DNA of 13,683 nucleotides from Nanosynbacter sp. (GTDB lineage Bacteria; Patescibacteriota; Saccharimonadia; Saccharimonadales; Saccharimonadaceae). Each line of letters starts with the position of its first letter. Positions within the stretch are counted from its first letter, which is position 1. Below the pieces are notes generated by a model. It saw only the letters and a list, made by a program, of their open reading frames with translations, was not told where the DNA came from and searched no databases. Positions 1 through 6,947 of this stretch are shown here, one piece after another. The position numbers and the translations under genes were made by a program. The stretch spans positions 1-13,683 of the forward strand of contig JABZKC010000018.1 in assembly GCA_015257485.1 (NCBI GenBank). The letters run 5' to 3'.

Positions 1-1
1 C

Positions 2-292
2 CTCACCACCCTTGATCTTTCTAATTTCAATACCTCTAATGTAACGGATATGTATGGTATGTTCTATTTGTACAATGGAGCGGCCTCTAGTGATCAATTA
101 GAAACCATCTATGTAAAGAACGATTTTGATACCACAAAGCTTACAAACTATTCCTATATGTTTGCAAACCGCAAAAAACTCCGCGGCGGCGCTGGATCCT
201 ATCTCGCTGACCCTTCCACCGCGGATAAATCTTGGCTCCGTATCGATGATCCAGTCCACGGCCGTCCAGGTTACTTCACTAGAAAGCCATAA
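2..292 (+). CDS. BspA-like (DUF285) surface protein, C-terminal part
   Basis: The reading frame is open from the left edge, so this is the 3' end of a longer gene. The first visible residues read LTTLDLSNFNTSNVTDM, followed by YGMF. That is the DUF285/BspA-type repeat unit (LDLSNFDTSNVTDMSxMF), and a second degenerate unit ends in LTNYSYMFANRKKL. The last part contains RIDDPVHGRPGYFT, which resembles the usual RIDGG..PGYFT end of these proteins. Members of this family are secreted or cell-surface proteins made of many such repeats and are often linked to adhesion; that role is family knowledge, not shown here. The signal peptide and most repeats lie outside the window. After the TAA, the same frame continues and encodes a second GRPGYFTAK tail (see findings). 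The ATG at base 50 is internal and is not a start. Confidence 0.85.
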   Translation, partial: LTTLDLSNFNTSNVTDMYGMFYLYNGAASSDQLETIYVKNDFDTTKLTNYSYMFANRKKLRGGAGSYLADPSTADKSWLRIDDPVHGRPGYFTRKP

Positions 293-341
293 TACCAACG
301 CCTGACCAACGGACGTCCGGGTTATTTCACCGCTAAGTAAT

Positions 342-369
342 TTGACAATCTCGCTATCTTCGCTATAAT
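342..369 (+). promoter_or_regulatory. Consensus sigma-70-type promoter of nusA
   Basis: TTGACA (342-347) and TATAAT (364-369) are both perfect matches, with a 16-bp spacer. It is the strongest promoter visible in the window. Transcription would begin near 376, giving a nusA leader of about 58 nt. Confidence 0.85.
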
Positions 370-385
370 AGAAATACATACTTTT

Positions 386-411
386 AATATCCGCCCGCAA
401 GGTCGGATATT
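386..411 (+). promoter_or_regulatory. Hairpin in the nusA 5' leader
   Basis: AATATCCG (386-393) and CGGATATT (404-411) form a perfect 8-bp stem. Inside it, CC/GG (395-396, 401-402) can pair over a GCAA (GNRA-type) tetraloop after one C.U mismatch. Four T residues (410-413) follow, too few for a confident terminator. It lies between the promoter and the ribosome binding site (AAAGGA just before the ATG), so it could be an attenuator or a stability element. It could also end transcripts coming from the BspA-like gene. Confidence 0.55.
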
Positions 412-433
412 TTAGACTAAAAGAAAGGAAAAT

Positions 434-1618
434 ATGGAAGGTTTAGACCTTAAACAGATGTCTCAGATGGTGAAAGTTATCGCCGAAGAGAAGAATCTCC
501 CAGAAGAAACTGTTTTGAATATTATCGAAACCGCTATCGCTGCCGCTTGGCGTAAAGAAGAGGGCGAAAAGGATATGAATGTCCGCGCCGTCCTTAATCG
601 CGAAACCGGTAATGCCACGGTCTTCATCGCTAAAGAAGTGATTGAAGATGGTTTGGCTTATAATCCAGCCACCGAAATCCCAGAAGGTGAAGCCGAGGGT
701 AAGGCCATCGGTGAAACTTTTGAAGAATCTCACCCAGTTACTAAATTTGGTCGTGTCGCCTCGATGACTGCCAAGCAGGTAATTATGCAACGCCTTCGTG
801 AAGCTGAACATGAGGCCATCCTTTCTATCTTTGAAGATAAAATCGGTAGCATCATGACCGGTATGGTAGCTCGCGTCGAACGCAATATTGTGCGTATCGA
901 TTTTGGTCGTACCACTGGTATTATGCTCAAGTCTGACCAAATCGACGGCGAGTATTACCAAGTTGGTTCCCGCATCAAGGTTTTGATCAAGACTATCGAG
1001 CGTAACGAGCGTGGTGCTCAACTTCTCGTTAGTCGTAGTTCCGCCGACTTCATCAAGCAGCTCTTCGTGCAAGAAGTCCCTGAAATCGAAACCGGTGTGG
1101 TCGAAATTCGTGCTATCGCCCGTGAAGCTGGTCGCCGTACCAAGATTGCCGTTACTAGCACCGTTCCAGGTGTCGATCCAGTCGGTACCTTCGTTGGTGG
1201 TCGTGGCGTGCGTGTTCAGGCCGTAATGAATGAAATTGGTGATCGTGAAAAAATCGACATCATTAATTGGAGCGAAAATCTCTCTGAGTTCATTCGTGAA
1301 GCTTTGAGTCCAGCCGAAATTACTCGTGTCGAAATCGAAGACAAGCGTGCTAAGGTTTATGTTACTGAAGATCAGCAATCTGTCGCCATTGGCCGTCAAG
1401 GTCAAAACGTCCGTCTCGCTTCTATGCTCACTGGTATCGAACTTGATATTGAGCTCGCCGAAGCACCAAAGAAGAAAAAGCGTGCCAACGTGGAAGATTC
1501 TTTGCTTTCTGCTTTGCAGGAAAATGAATCGGAAGCTGAGACTGTAGCTTCTGAAGAAGCTGAGGAATCTACTGAAGCTGAAGCTGCTGCTGAAAACGAA
1601 GCCACTGACGCTGAGTAA
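434..1618 (+). CDS. nusA: Transcription termination/antitermination factor NusA
   Basis: NusA binds RNA polymerase and nascent RNA and controls pausing, termination and antitermination. The 394-residue protein has the expected order. The N-terminal polymerase-binding domain (about 1-130) comes first, then an S1 domain (about 135-202, from GMVARVERNIVRIDFGRTTG). KH1 (about 220-295) carries GGRGVR at 255-260, and KH2 (about 300-345) carries AIGRQGQNVRLA. After a KKKKR patch the protein ends in an acidic Ala/Glu tail (about 350-394). The AR1/AR2 repeats of E. coli NusA are absent, as in many non-proteobacterial NusA proteins. The start follows AAAGGA at good spacing. The usual rimP and infB neighbours are missing; the gene has its own promoter and terminator and appears monocistronic. 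Confidence 0.97.
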   Translation: MEGLDLKQMSQMVKVIAEEKNLPEETVLNIIETAIAAAWRKEEGEKDMNVRAVLNRETGNATVFIAKEVIEDGLAYNPATEIPEGEAEGKAIGETFEESHPVTKFGRVASMTAKQVIMQRLREAEHEAILSIFEDKIGSIMTGMVARVERNIVRIDFGRTTGIMLKSDQIDGEYYQVGSRIKVLIKTIERNERGAQLLVSRSSADFIKQLFVQEVPEIETGVVEIRAIAREAGRRTKIAVTSTVPGVDPVGTFVGGRGVRVQAVMNEIGDREKIDIINWSENLSEFIREALSPAEITRVEIEDKRAKVYVTEDQQSVAIGRQGQNVRLASMLTGIELDIELAEAPKKKKRANVEDSLLSALQENESEAETVASEEAEESTEAEAAAENEATDAE

Positions 1619-1632
1619 AAGCCTAGAGCAAC

Positions 1633-1660
1633 AAAAAAGACCCCATTTGGGGTCTTTTTT
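1633..1660 (+). terminator. Strong intrinsic terminator after nusA
   Basis: A 12-bp perfect stem, AAAAAAGACCCC (1633-1644) with GGGGTCTTTTTT (1649-1660), closes an ATTT loop and ends in a run of T. The A-rich 5' arm would allow it to work on the opposite strand too, but it is best placed for nusA. Confidence 0.93.
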
Positions 1661-1734
1661 GGTTAGAGCTCGATTAGTGCGTTTAAGGATATTAGATAAG
1701 TCTAGTTAAAAAACGACATACCGCCTAGGGGGTC

Positions 1735-1765
1735 AAAAAAAATAAACCCCGTAGGGTTTATTTTT
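1735..1765 (-). terminator. Intrinsic terminator of rpmA
   Basis: The stem is AAAAATAAACCC (1738-1749) with GGGTTTATTTTT (1754-1765) and a 4-nt loop. On the minus strand it is followed by a T run (complement of the A run at 1735-1742). The rpmA stop codon (1764-1766) lies inside the upstream arm, so translation ends within the terminator. Confidence 0.88.
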
Positions 1766-2036
1766 AGCGAACTTCTACGCGGACGCGTGGTAATGAGCGA
1801 CCAGAGAAGTGGGTTTTCTTGGTTTTCACAAAAGTGACAACACCATCTTTTGCAGCATGAATGGTGAAATTGCGGGACATGTAAGTACCTTCACCAGCAA
1901 TTTTGGTGCTTCCGGTTTGGCGAACTAAAACTTCACCATTGCGGACTTTTTGGCCACCAAAACGCTTCACGCCAAGACGTTGACCAGCATTGTTGTGGAC
2001 ATTTTTCGCGGTACCACCGGCTTTAACATGTGACAT
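1764..2036 (-). CDS. rpmA: 50S ribosomal protein L27
   Basis: L27 sits near the peptidyl-transferase centre of the large subunit. The 90 residues show the L27 pattern: KAGGTAKN near the N terminus, RLGVKRFGGQKV in the middle, VLVRQTGST, and a basic C-terminal end. The protein starts almost directly at the functional N terminus, without a long pre-sequence. It lies downstream of a methyltransferase gene and overlaps it by 14 nt, with TAAGG upstream of the ATG, so its translation is probably coupled. The normal partner rplU (L21) is not adjacent, which is unusual. The length is normal for the family. Confidence 0.95.
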   Translation of the reverse strand: MSHVKAGGTAKNVHNNAGQRLGVKRFGGQKVRNGEVLVRQTGSTKIAGEGTYMSRNFTIHAAKDGVVTFVKTKKTHFSGRSLPRVRVEVR

Positions 2037-3237
2037 TTTTTGCCTTACTCTTTCTTAATACTATTATTTCTCGAGCCACAATCTGCCCTTCACGATAGTA
2101 AATCATGTCAGACTGACTCAAGCCTTGAAACTTTATTAAATTATAACCCATATCTGTAATTTCGTCAATAATTGAAAGTCTCGAGTATGAGCCGTCTTCG
2201 CGTAGCCAAGCTGGCACCGCGATTACCACAGGGGTGTTATCCTCAATTTGCTTCGCGAGGTTCTTCAAAAATCCCAAAATAATCCGCTTGCAGTTCTGTT
2301 TTTCATCTTTTAATTTAATCTCGACTGGAGGTTTCGACATCGGGGAACCGAGGAAGCATTCACACGCCACTAGGCCGATTTCCGAGGCTTTTGGCCAAAC
2401 AAAATCTGTCGCATCGCCGGTGTAGATAGAGTCTAAGAACTGATTTTTTTGTTTCACTAGCTCAGGTTTGATCTTGAAGAAGCGTGCTTTCTTCTCGAGC
2501 AGCCAATCTAGATTCTTCTGGGTATACTCCATCATCCGCGGGTTCAAATCACTACCGATTACTGGTTGACCTAAGATTAAGGCTTCCTGCAAGACCACTC
2601 CGGTACCACAGAACGGATCAAGTACTTTTTTCGATTCGTCAATTTTGCCACCCAGATTAATCAAGATTTGAGCGAGTTTCGGTGGCAGCATCCCTACCTT
2701 AGCGTCTCTCGCTGGGCGCAGCTGGTCGCGTTCACGATATTTGTCGATATTTTGTACACCCAGGCTCAGATAAGTTTCCGAACCCACCAAAATCACCTCT
2801 TCGGCGCCCGGTTTTTCACCTAAATTATTATGAAATGCCGTAGCCGAAGAAATTTCTGGTCCACGCGCTTCCACTACGCGCACATTGCGTCCGAGTTTTT
2901 TTAATAAACTCTTCAGTTCCATTGCCTTACGACGTACCTGATTTTCTACCTCTGATTTTTTATTCTTATGATTCGAATTCAAGGCGTAACTCGAAACTCC
3001 GATGGTTATTTTGCCTTCAGGTTTTTTAGAATTAATCACCTCGGCAAGTTCTCGGAAATTACCAGAAAAAATCTGACCCAGCTTAATCGAGCCGCCCAGC
3101 CGATCAATCGAGACCGTCTCATTGGTTTCAAAAACCGCAAGTTCTGGCCCGATCAGTTTGGCATTTGAGTCATAAATCGCTTGGATTTCCGCCAAAGATA
3201 TTTTCGGAAGTCGTCCCAGCACTGCAATATATTTCAT
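2023..3237 (-). CDS. Trm11/Trm-G10-like SAM-dependent RNA methyltransferase
   Basis: The 404-residue protein has an N-terminal THUMP-like part (about 1-170) and a C-terminal Rossmann-fold methyltransferase domain (about 170-395). Recognisable motifs are DQLRPARD (171-178), the SAM-binding DPFCGTG (207-213) and an acidic SDLNP (229-233). This arrangement matches the UPF0020/Trm11 group, which methylates guanosine N2 in tRNA or rRNA. At the position where the family usually has the catalytic (D/N)PPY motif, this protein has ACECFLGSP (291-299). Target and activity are therefore less certain. The start ATG is 6 nt after a TAAAAT -10 box, so the mRNA is probably leaderless. rpmA follows with a 14-nt overlap, linking the gene to ribosome supply. 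The gene name cannot be fixed from sequence alone. Confidence 0.82.
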   Translation of the reverse strand: MKYIAVLGRLPKISLAEIQAIYDSNAKLIGPELAVFETNETVSIDRLGGSIKLGQIFSGNFRELAEVINSKKPEGKITIGVSSYALNSNHKNKKSEVENQVRRKAMELKSLLKKLGRNVRVVEARGPEISSATAFHNNLGEKPGAEEVILVGSETYLSLGVQNIDKYRERDQLRPARDAKVGMLPPKLAQILINLGGKIDESKKVLDPFCGTGVVLQEALILGQPVIGSDLNPRMMEYTQKNLDWLLEKKARFFKIKPELVKQKNQFLDSIYTGDATDFVWPKASEIGLVACECFLGSPMSKPPVEIKLKDEKQNCKRIILGFLKNLAKQIEDNTPVVIAVPAWLREDGSYSRLSIIDEITDMGYNLIKFQGLSQSDMIYYREGQIVAREIIVLRKSKAKNVTC

Positions 3238-3243
3238 AATCTT

Positions 3244-3252
3244 ATTTTATCA
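3244..3252 (-). promoter_or_regulatory. Extended -10 promoter of the methyltransferase-rpmA unit
   Basis: On the minus strand the sequence reads TGATAAAAT, then aagatt, then the ATG at 3237. The TGn extension and the 6-nt gap place the expected transcription start on or next to the start codon. No Shine-Dalgarno sequence is present. No good -35 box was seen. Confidence 0.6.
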
Positions 3253-3254
3253 TG

Positions 3255-3260
3255 TATAAT
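3255..3260 (+). promoter_or_regulatory. -10 box of the flippase-xseA-xseB unit
   Basis: TATAAT at 3255-3260 lies just inside a possible upstream ATG (3252) and 9 nt before the ATG at 3270. If this is the promoter, the ATG at 3252 is not transcribed and 3270 is the real start, with a leader of only a few bases. It faces away from the promoter of the methyltransferase gene, about 10 bp distant. Confidence 0.55.
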
Positions 3261-3269
3261 AAAAAAGCT

Positions 3270-4469
3270 ATGTTTAAAAAGATTCTCAGTATTGTCACGT
3301 TAGTATTAGTCGGTGTGGTTGTTTATGGCGCACGTAATGAAATTGTTTCGGCCTTCCAATGTATTTTTGGTGGGCAATGTATGGATGGTTCGCACTTCTC
3401 TATTAATTTCTGGATTGTTCTACTCTTAATTCCAGAACAACTCTTCATGTATTACAGTGCTGGTAAAATTTTCTTCTCCTATATGGCCGGGAAGGCTAAG
3501 TCTCAGAAGAATATCACCAGGATTTCCGCCAGTAAATCTACCAAATCTGAAAAAGCCAAATCTGAAAAAACCGATACTAATACCGATACCGATGTAAAGG
3601 CTTTCGAAAAGCTCACTACCTGGCAGCTTGCGCGCATTTCTTTCGAATTAAACTTCGTTAATCACGCCATTCCTTCAGGCGGTGTCTCTGGTCTCGGCTA
3701 CATTACTTGGCGCTTAAAGAATTTTGGCGCGACCGCCGGTCAGGTTAGCTTCATGTATCTCTTGCGCTATGTAATTACCATTCTCGCTAACCAGACTCAA
3801 ACTATCTTAGCGATTATTTTCTTATTGGTTACAAATAGTGTGCCAAATACCGCACTTTGGATGGTCAGTGCTGTAGCCGCCATGAGCGTCGGGGTAATTC
3901 TTGGTATTGTTTTGATGATCGTGATCGTCTCGAATCGTAAGCTTATCGACTCTGCCGCCAAAAAGGTGGCCGCCATCATTAACGGATTGGTTTGTACGGT
4001 TACTTTTGGTAAGAAAAAGCAAATTATTGAGACTAAGAAAGTTCAAAAATACTTCTTGGATCTCCATGAAGACTTCCTTACCGCCAAGCGTGATAAAAAG
4101 ATTTTGGTTGGTCCAGTACTTTGGGGATTCCTCTATAACTTCCTCGAAATTGCCACCTATGAAATTGTCGCTATTGCTATCGGTCACCCAGAAATCTTCC
4201 CACAAATCATGGTCGCAGAAGCTCTCGGCTCGGTCGTCGGTGCGGTTCTTCCTACCCCTGGCGGTGTCGGTGGTTACGAAGGCTCGATGGTTGCCGTGAT
4301 GACCGTACTTGGTAGTGATCTCGCAGTTGCCAGTACCACAGTCCTTGTCACTCGTATGATTGTCTTGCTTAATACTATCGTTTCTGGCTATGGCTTCTAT
4401 CAAAATGCCATCTCCAAGATTGGTAAAGAAGAGAAGCAAAAAATCTTCGAAGGGGAATCTGCGGAGTAA
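3270..4469 (+). CDS. Flippase-like / LPG synthase TM-region family membrane protein (PF03706-like)
   Basis: This is a 399-residue integral membrane protein. It starts with a hydrophobic segment (about residues 5-22) and has several more membrane segments. The stretches NHAIPSGGVSGLGYITWR and LPTPGGVGGYEG are typical of the lysylphosphatidylglycerol-synthase TM region/UPF0104 family. Members flip or transfer lipids or lipid-linked glycans across the membrane, but the substrate cannot be told here. A Lys/Ser/Thr-rich loop (about residues 80-110) contains two 15-bp repeats (3543-3572). The start at 3270 is preferred over 3252 because a TATAAT overlaps the 3252 region. The stop TAA shares one base with the xseA ATG, so the genes are coupled. 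Confidence 0.8.
   Translation: MFKKILSIVTLVLVGVVVYGARNEIVSAFQCIFGGQCMDGSHFSINFWIVLLLIPEQLFMYYSAGKIFFSYMAGKAKSQKNITRISASKSTKSEKAKSEKTDTNTDTDVKAFEKLTTWQLARISFELNFVNHAIPSGGVSGLGYITWRLKNFGATAGQVSFMYLLRYVITILANQTQTILAIIFLLVTNSVPNTALWMVSAVAAMSVGVILGIVLMIVIVSNRKLIDSAAKKVAAIINGLVCTVTFGKKKQIIETKKVQKYFLDLHEDFLTAKRDKKILVGPVLWGFLYNFLEIATYEIVAIAIGHPEIFPQIMVAEALGSVVGAVLPTPGGVGGYEGSMVAVMTVLGSDLAVASTTVLVTRMIVLLNTIVSGYGFYQNAISKIGKEEKQKIFEGESAE
3543..3572 (+). repeat. Two tandem 15-bp repeats inside the flippase-like gene
   Basis: AAATCTGAAAAAGCC (3543-3557) is followed directly by AAATCTGAAAAAACC (3558-3572), with a partial copy AAATCTACC just before (3534-3542). They encode KSEKA and KSEKT in a charged, probably cytoplasmic loop. 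Confidence 0.85.
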
Positions 4470-5581
4470 TGGCAGAATCGCCAAAATATTCCGTCTCTGA
4501 TTTTATTGCCGTCGCCAACCACGCCTTAGATTACACTTTTCCGGATTGTGTGGTCTACGGCGAGGTGGCGAATTTTAATGTCAATCAAAATCGTTGGATT
4601 TTCTTCGATCTCAAAGACCAAGAGTCCGTAATCGGTTGTTTTATGGTCGCCTCGAGTCTCCGCACCCCGATCGAAAACGGTATGAAAATTGCCGTTCAGG
4701 CCACCCCGAAGATTTTTAATCGCTCTGGTCGTTTCACTTTGACGGTTAAGCAATATGCCTTGATCGGTGAGGGAAATATTAAAAAAGCCTACGAGCTTCT
4801 CAAAGCCAAACTTACCAAAGAAGGTCTCTTTGACCCAGCCAGAAAACGATGCATCCCAGCTAATCTCGAACGCATCGGCGTGATTTCTTCTACTCAAGCG
4901 GCCGGTTATGCTGACTTTATCAAAATTATTAATGCTCGCTGGGGCGGCCTAGAAATTCGCGTGGCTAATACGAAGGTCCAGGGTCTTGGTGCGGCCGACC
5001 AGGTGATTCGTGCTCTCGATTTTTTTAACCAAGAAAATAAAGTCCAGATTATTGCGATTATTCGTGGTGGTGGCTCGAAAGAAGACCTCGCTTGTTTCGA
5101 CGATGAAAAACTGGTTCGCGCCATTGCCGCTAGTAAAATTCCCGTGATTACCGGGATTGGGCATGAAATTGACACCTCACTGGCGGACCTTGCGGCTGAT
5201 GTGGTGGCTTCCACACCCAGTAATACCGCCGAAATGTTATCGAAAGATAAGAAACTCGAAATTGCCAATCTCTACCGTCGGCTCTCTCGGGCGAAGTTTC
5301 AAATCGAACGAAGTCTCGACGCGCCAAAGCTCGAAGTTAAGCGAAATTTACTTCGTGCTAAACAGCAGATTCTAAATCAAATTTTGCGTGAATTAAACCA
5401 GTTAAAATCCACCCAAAAAGTCATTGAAAACCTCAATCCCGAAACCATTCTGAAAAAAGGTTACGCCATCCTTAAAGGTGAATTAAAGCTTGATTCCGAA
5501 ATCTCTCTGGAAACTCTCGACTCTGAAATCTCCGCCCGCATTACTCAAATAAAATCCAAAGAAAGGAAAACTCATGACTAA
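4469..5581 (+). CDS. xseA: Exodeoxyribonuclease VII large subunit
   Basis: This is the catalytic subunit of exonuclease VII, which degrades single-stranded DNA together with XseB. The N-terminal OB-fold region (about 1-100) includes YGEVANFNVNQNRWIFFDLKD. The catalytic domain follows, with RIGVISS (135-141), RGGGSKEDL (199-207), FDDEKLVRAIA, and GIGHEIDTSLADLAAD (229-244) then ASTPSNTAE. The C terminus has the typical NPETILKKGYAIL. At 370 residues it is shorter than the roughly 450 residues usual for the family, mostly in the coiled-coil region. The ATG overlaps the previous stop by one base. The 3' end overlaps xseB by 8 nt. Confidence 0.96.
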   Translation: MAESPKYSVSDFIAVANHALDYTFPDCVVYGEVANFNVNQNRWIFFDLKDQESVIGCFMVASSLRTPIENGMKIAVQATPKIFNRSGRFTLTVKQYALIGEGNIKKAYELLKAKLTKEGLFDPARKRCIPANLERIGVISSTQAAGYADFIKIINARWGGLEIRVANTKVQGLGAADQVIRALDFFNQENKVQIIAIIRGGGSKEDLACFDDEKLVRAIAASKIPVITGIGHEIDTSLADLAADVVASTPSNTAEMLSKDKKLEIANLYRRLSRAKFQIERSLDAPKLEVKRNLLRAKQQILNQILRELNQLKSTQKVIENLNPETILKKGYAILKGELKLDSEISLETLDSEISARITQIKSKERKTHD

Positions 5582-5771
5582 AAAATCCGTTGGCGCTAAA
5601 ATTGAACAACTTAACCAAAACCTCGAATGGTTTTATGGTGACGATTTTAGGCTCGAAGACGCTGCCAAGAAATATCAAGAAGCCGCCGAGCTGGCTAAGG
5701 ATATCGAGGAGGAGCTCGAAACTTTGAAGAATCAAATTGAGGTTATTTCTAAAGATTTCAGCATTGAATAA
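5574..5771 (+). CDS. xseB: Exodeoxyribonuclease VII small subunit
   Basis: This 65-residue, mostly helical and charged protein fits XseB in size and pattern (KIEQLNQNLEWF, then LEDAAKKYQEAAELAKDIEEELE). XseB subunits bind the coiled-coil arm of XseA. The start ATG overlaps the xseA stop (shared ATGACTAA) and is preceded by AAAGGA, so equal production by coupling is likely. No clear terminator follows. Confidence 0.93.
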   Translation: MTKKSVGAKIEQLNQNLEWFYGDDFRLEDAAKKYQEAAELAKDIEEELETLKNQIEVISKDFSIE

Positions 5772-5808
5772 AAATATTAAATCTTATCATTAAAATCCTT
5801 AAGCTAAC

Positions 5809-5836
5809 TTGTAAAAAACCTAATTCCTAGTAAAAT
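5809..5836 (+). promoter_or_regulatory. Promoter of the 5843 membrane protein
   Basis: TTGTAA (5809-5814) and TAAAAT (5831-5836) have a 16-bp spacer. Only 6 nt (atagtt) separate the -10 box from the ATG at 5843, and there is no Shine-Dalgarno sequence, so a leaderless transcript is predicted. Confidence 0.65.
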
Positions 5837-5842
5837 ATAGTT

Positions 5843-6859
5843 ATGGATAATTCAAACAACAATCCTTTTCTCGCATCGAATCAATTTAATCAATCTGGCC
5901 AAACACCAGCTAATTTCGGTGCTAATAATCCTTCAAACAATAACCCATTCGCTCAAAATAACCCTGTTTCTCCTGCAAATAACTCCGCTCAGGCAAATCC
6001 AACGAATCCAACAAACCCAGTAAGCTCTGCAACTTCAACCAGTTCAGCCAGTTCAGCCAATCCAGTAAACCCTACCGCCTCCGCGAATTCTGGCGACATC
6101 TATCAAAATCTCTACCAGAGTCCATTCACTCCCGGCATGCCAGCCGCGAATCCTTTGAATAAAAATTATGCCGACATGACTGGCGAAGAGCGCAAGGAAG
6201 CAAGCCGTATTGCTAAAGCCAAAAATCGTATTGATCTTATGAAAACTGTCGGACTCATCGTTGTGTCTCTGCTCGCGATACTTTTCATCGGTCTCTTTAT
6301 TTGGATGTGGGTGAAGTGGAACGACGCTAGTACTAATGTGAAGGGCAAAGTCGATGTGGCGGTAGCCGAAGCTAAGAATGAACTTCAGACTAAGCTCGAA
6401 TCAGAGTTTGAGGAAAAAGAAAAATACCCATATAAAGTCTTCACTGGTCCGACCGATCTCGGTGAACTCAGCTTCGAATATCCAAAAACTTGGAGTCTCT
6501 ACGTTCAAAGTAGCGCCAGTCGTGGTGGTGACTACGCTGCTTATCTTAATCCAGGTCAGGTGAACGTAGTTCAGGAAGATACCGTAATGGCACTTCGTGT
6601 GAGTATTAAGGGAACTCTCTTCGACCAGGCGATTAGTGAGTATGCTGAAAAAGTGCGCTCTGGCGATATGACCCTTTCGACCACCGTAGTAAATGGTAAC
6701 AATGTCAACGTCTACACTGGCAAAATGAATAATGAATATCAGGGTATTATCTGCGTCTTCAAGCTCCGCGACAAGACTGTCGTACTTCAAACTGATTCCA
6801 CCAGTGTTTTTAGTGACGACTTTTATCGCATTCTCAAAACCGTCAAATTTAATAGCTAA
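5843..6859 (+). CDS. Single-pass membrane protein with disordered N-terminal head and PsbP-like outer domain
   Basis: No precise function is recognised. The 338 residues form three parts. Residues 1-90 are low-complexity, rich in Asn, Pro, Ser, Ala and Gln, and contain NPTNPTNP. One strong membrane helix lies at about 135-157 (VGLIVVSLLAILFIGLF..), after a basic stretch (RKEASRIAKAKNR). The remaining C-terminal part starts with a charged helical linker (about 165-195). It is followed by a beta-rich domain with LSFEYPKTWSLYV, reminiscent of PsbP-like domains. Positive residues before the helix suggest the head is inside the cell and the C-terminal domain outside; this is inferred. The gene stands alone, with its own promoter and a hairpin after it. 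Confidence 0.8.
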   Translation: MDNSNNNPFLASNQFNQSGQTPANFGANNPSNNNPFAQNNPVSPANNSAQANPTNPTNPVSSATSTSSASSANPVNPTASANSGDIYQNLYQSPFTPGMPAANPLNKNYADMTGEERKEASRIAKAKNRIDLMKTVGLIVVSLLAILFIGLFIWMWVKWNDASTNVKGKVDVAVAEAKNELQTKLESEFEEKEKYPYKVFTGPTDLGELSFEYPKTWSLYVQSSASRGGDYAAYLNPGQVNVVQEDTVMALRVSIKGTLFDQAISEYAEKVRSGDMTLSTTVVNGNNVNVYTGKMNNEYQGIICVFKLRDKTVVLQTDSTSVFSDDFYRILKTVKFNS

Positions 6860-6880
6860 ATTTATCCGAAAAATCTGCAA

Positions 6881-6902
6881 CCCCCGCACCACTTTGCGGG
6901 GG
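6881..6902 (+). other. GC-rich hairpin between the membrane protein and the kinase
   Basis: CCCCCGCA (6881-6888) pairs perfectly with TGCGGGGG (6895-6902) over a 6-nt loop. The sequence after it (ATTGTTC) is not a T run, so it is not a classical terminator, though it may slow polymerase or protect a 3' end. It lies about 34 bp upstream of the kinase -10 box. Confidence 0.6.
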
Positions 6903-6932
6903 ATTGTTCAAGCATTTTGCCTGAAAAATCAG

Positions 6933-6941
6933 TGCTATAAT
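6933..6941 (+). promoter_or_regulatory. Extended -10 promoter of the kinase-receiver-recO unit
   Basis: TGCTATAAT carries the TGn extension and a perfect TATAAT (6936-6941). The ATG of the kinase follows after exactly 6 nt (taattt). There is no ribosome binding site, so a leaderless mRNA is predicted. No strong -35 box was seen. Confidence 0.68.
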
Positions 6942-6947
6942 TAATTT

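Noticed and set aside
50..292. Complete 80-residue protein starting at base 50
   Set aside because: The frame is open to the left edge and the residues before base 50 are part of a DUF285 repeat, so the gene starts outside the window.
443..1405. A 320-codon open frame on the minus strand opposite nusA
   Set aside because: It is a mirror of the nusA codon pattern. The plus frame gives a complete NusA with all domains, and the antisense protein has no recognisable motif and no promoter or ribosome site.
3252..3269. Upstream ATG at 3252 as start of the flippase-like protein
   Set aside because: A TATAAT at 3255-3260 lies directly after it, so the ATG would probably not be transcribed; the next ATG at 3270 begins the hydrophobic N terminus.
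3822..4484. A 220-codon open frame on the minus strand opposite the flippase-like gene
   Set aside because: The plus strand encodes a coherent membrane protein with family motifs; the antisense product is His/Asn-rich and has no domain signature.
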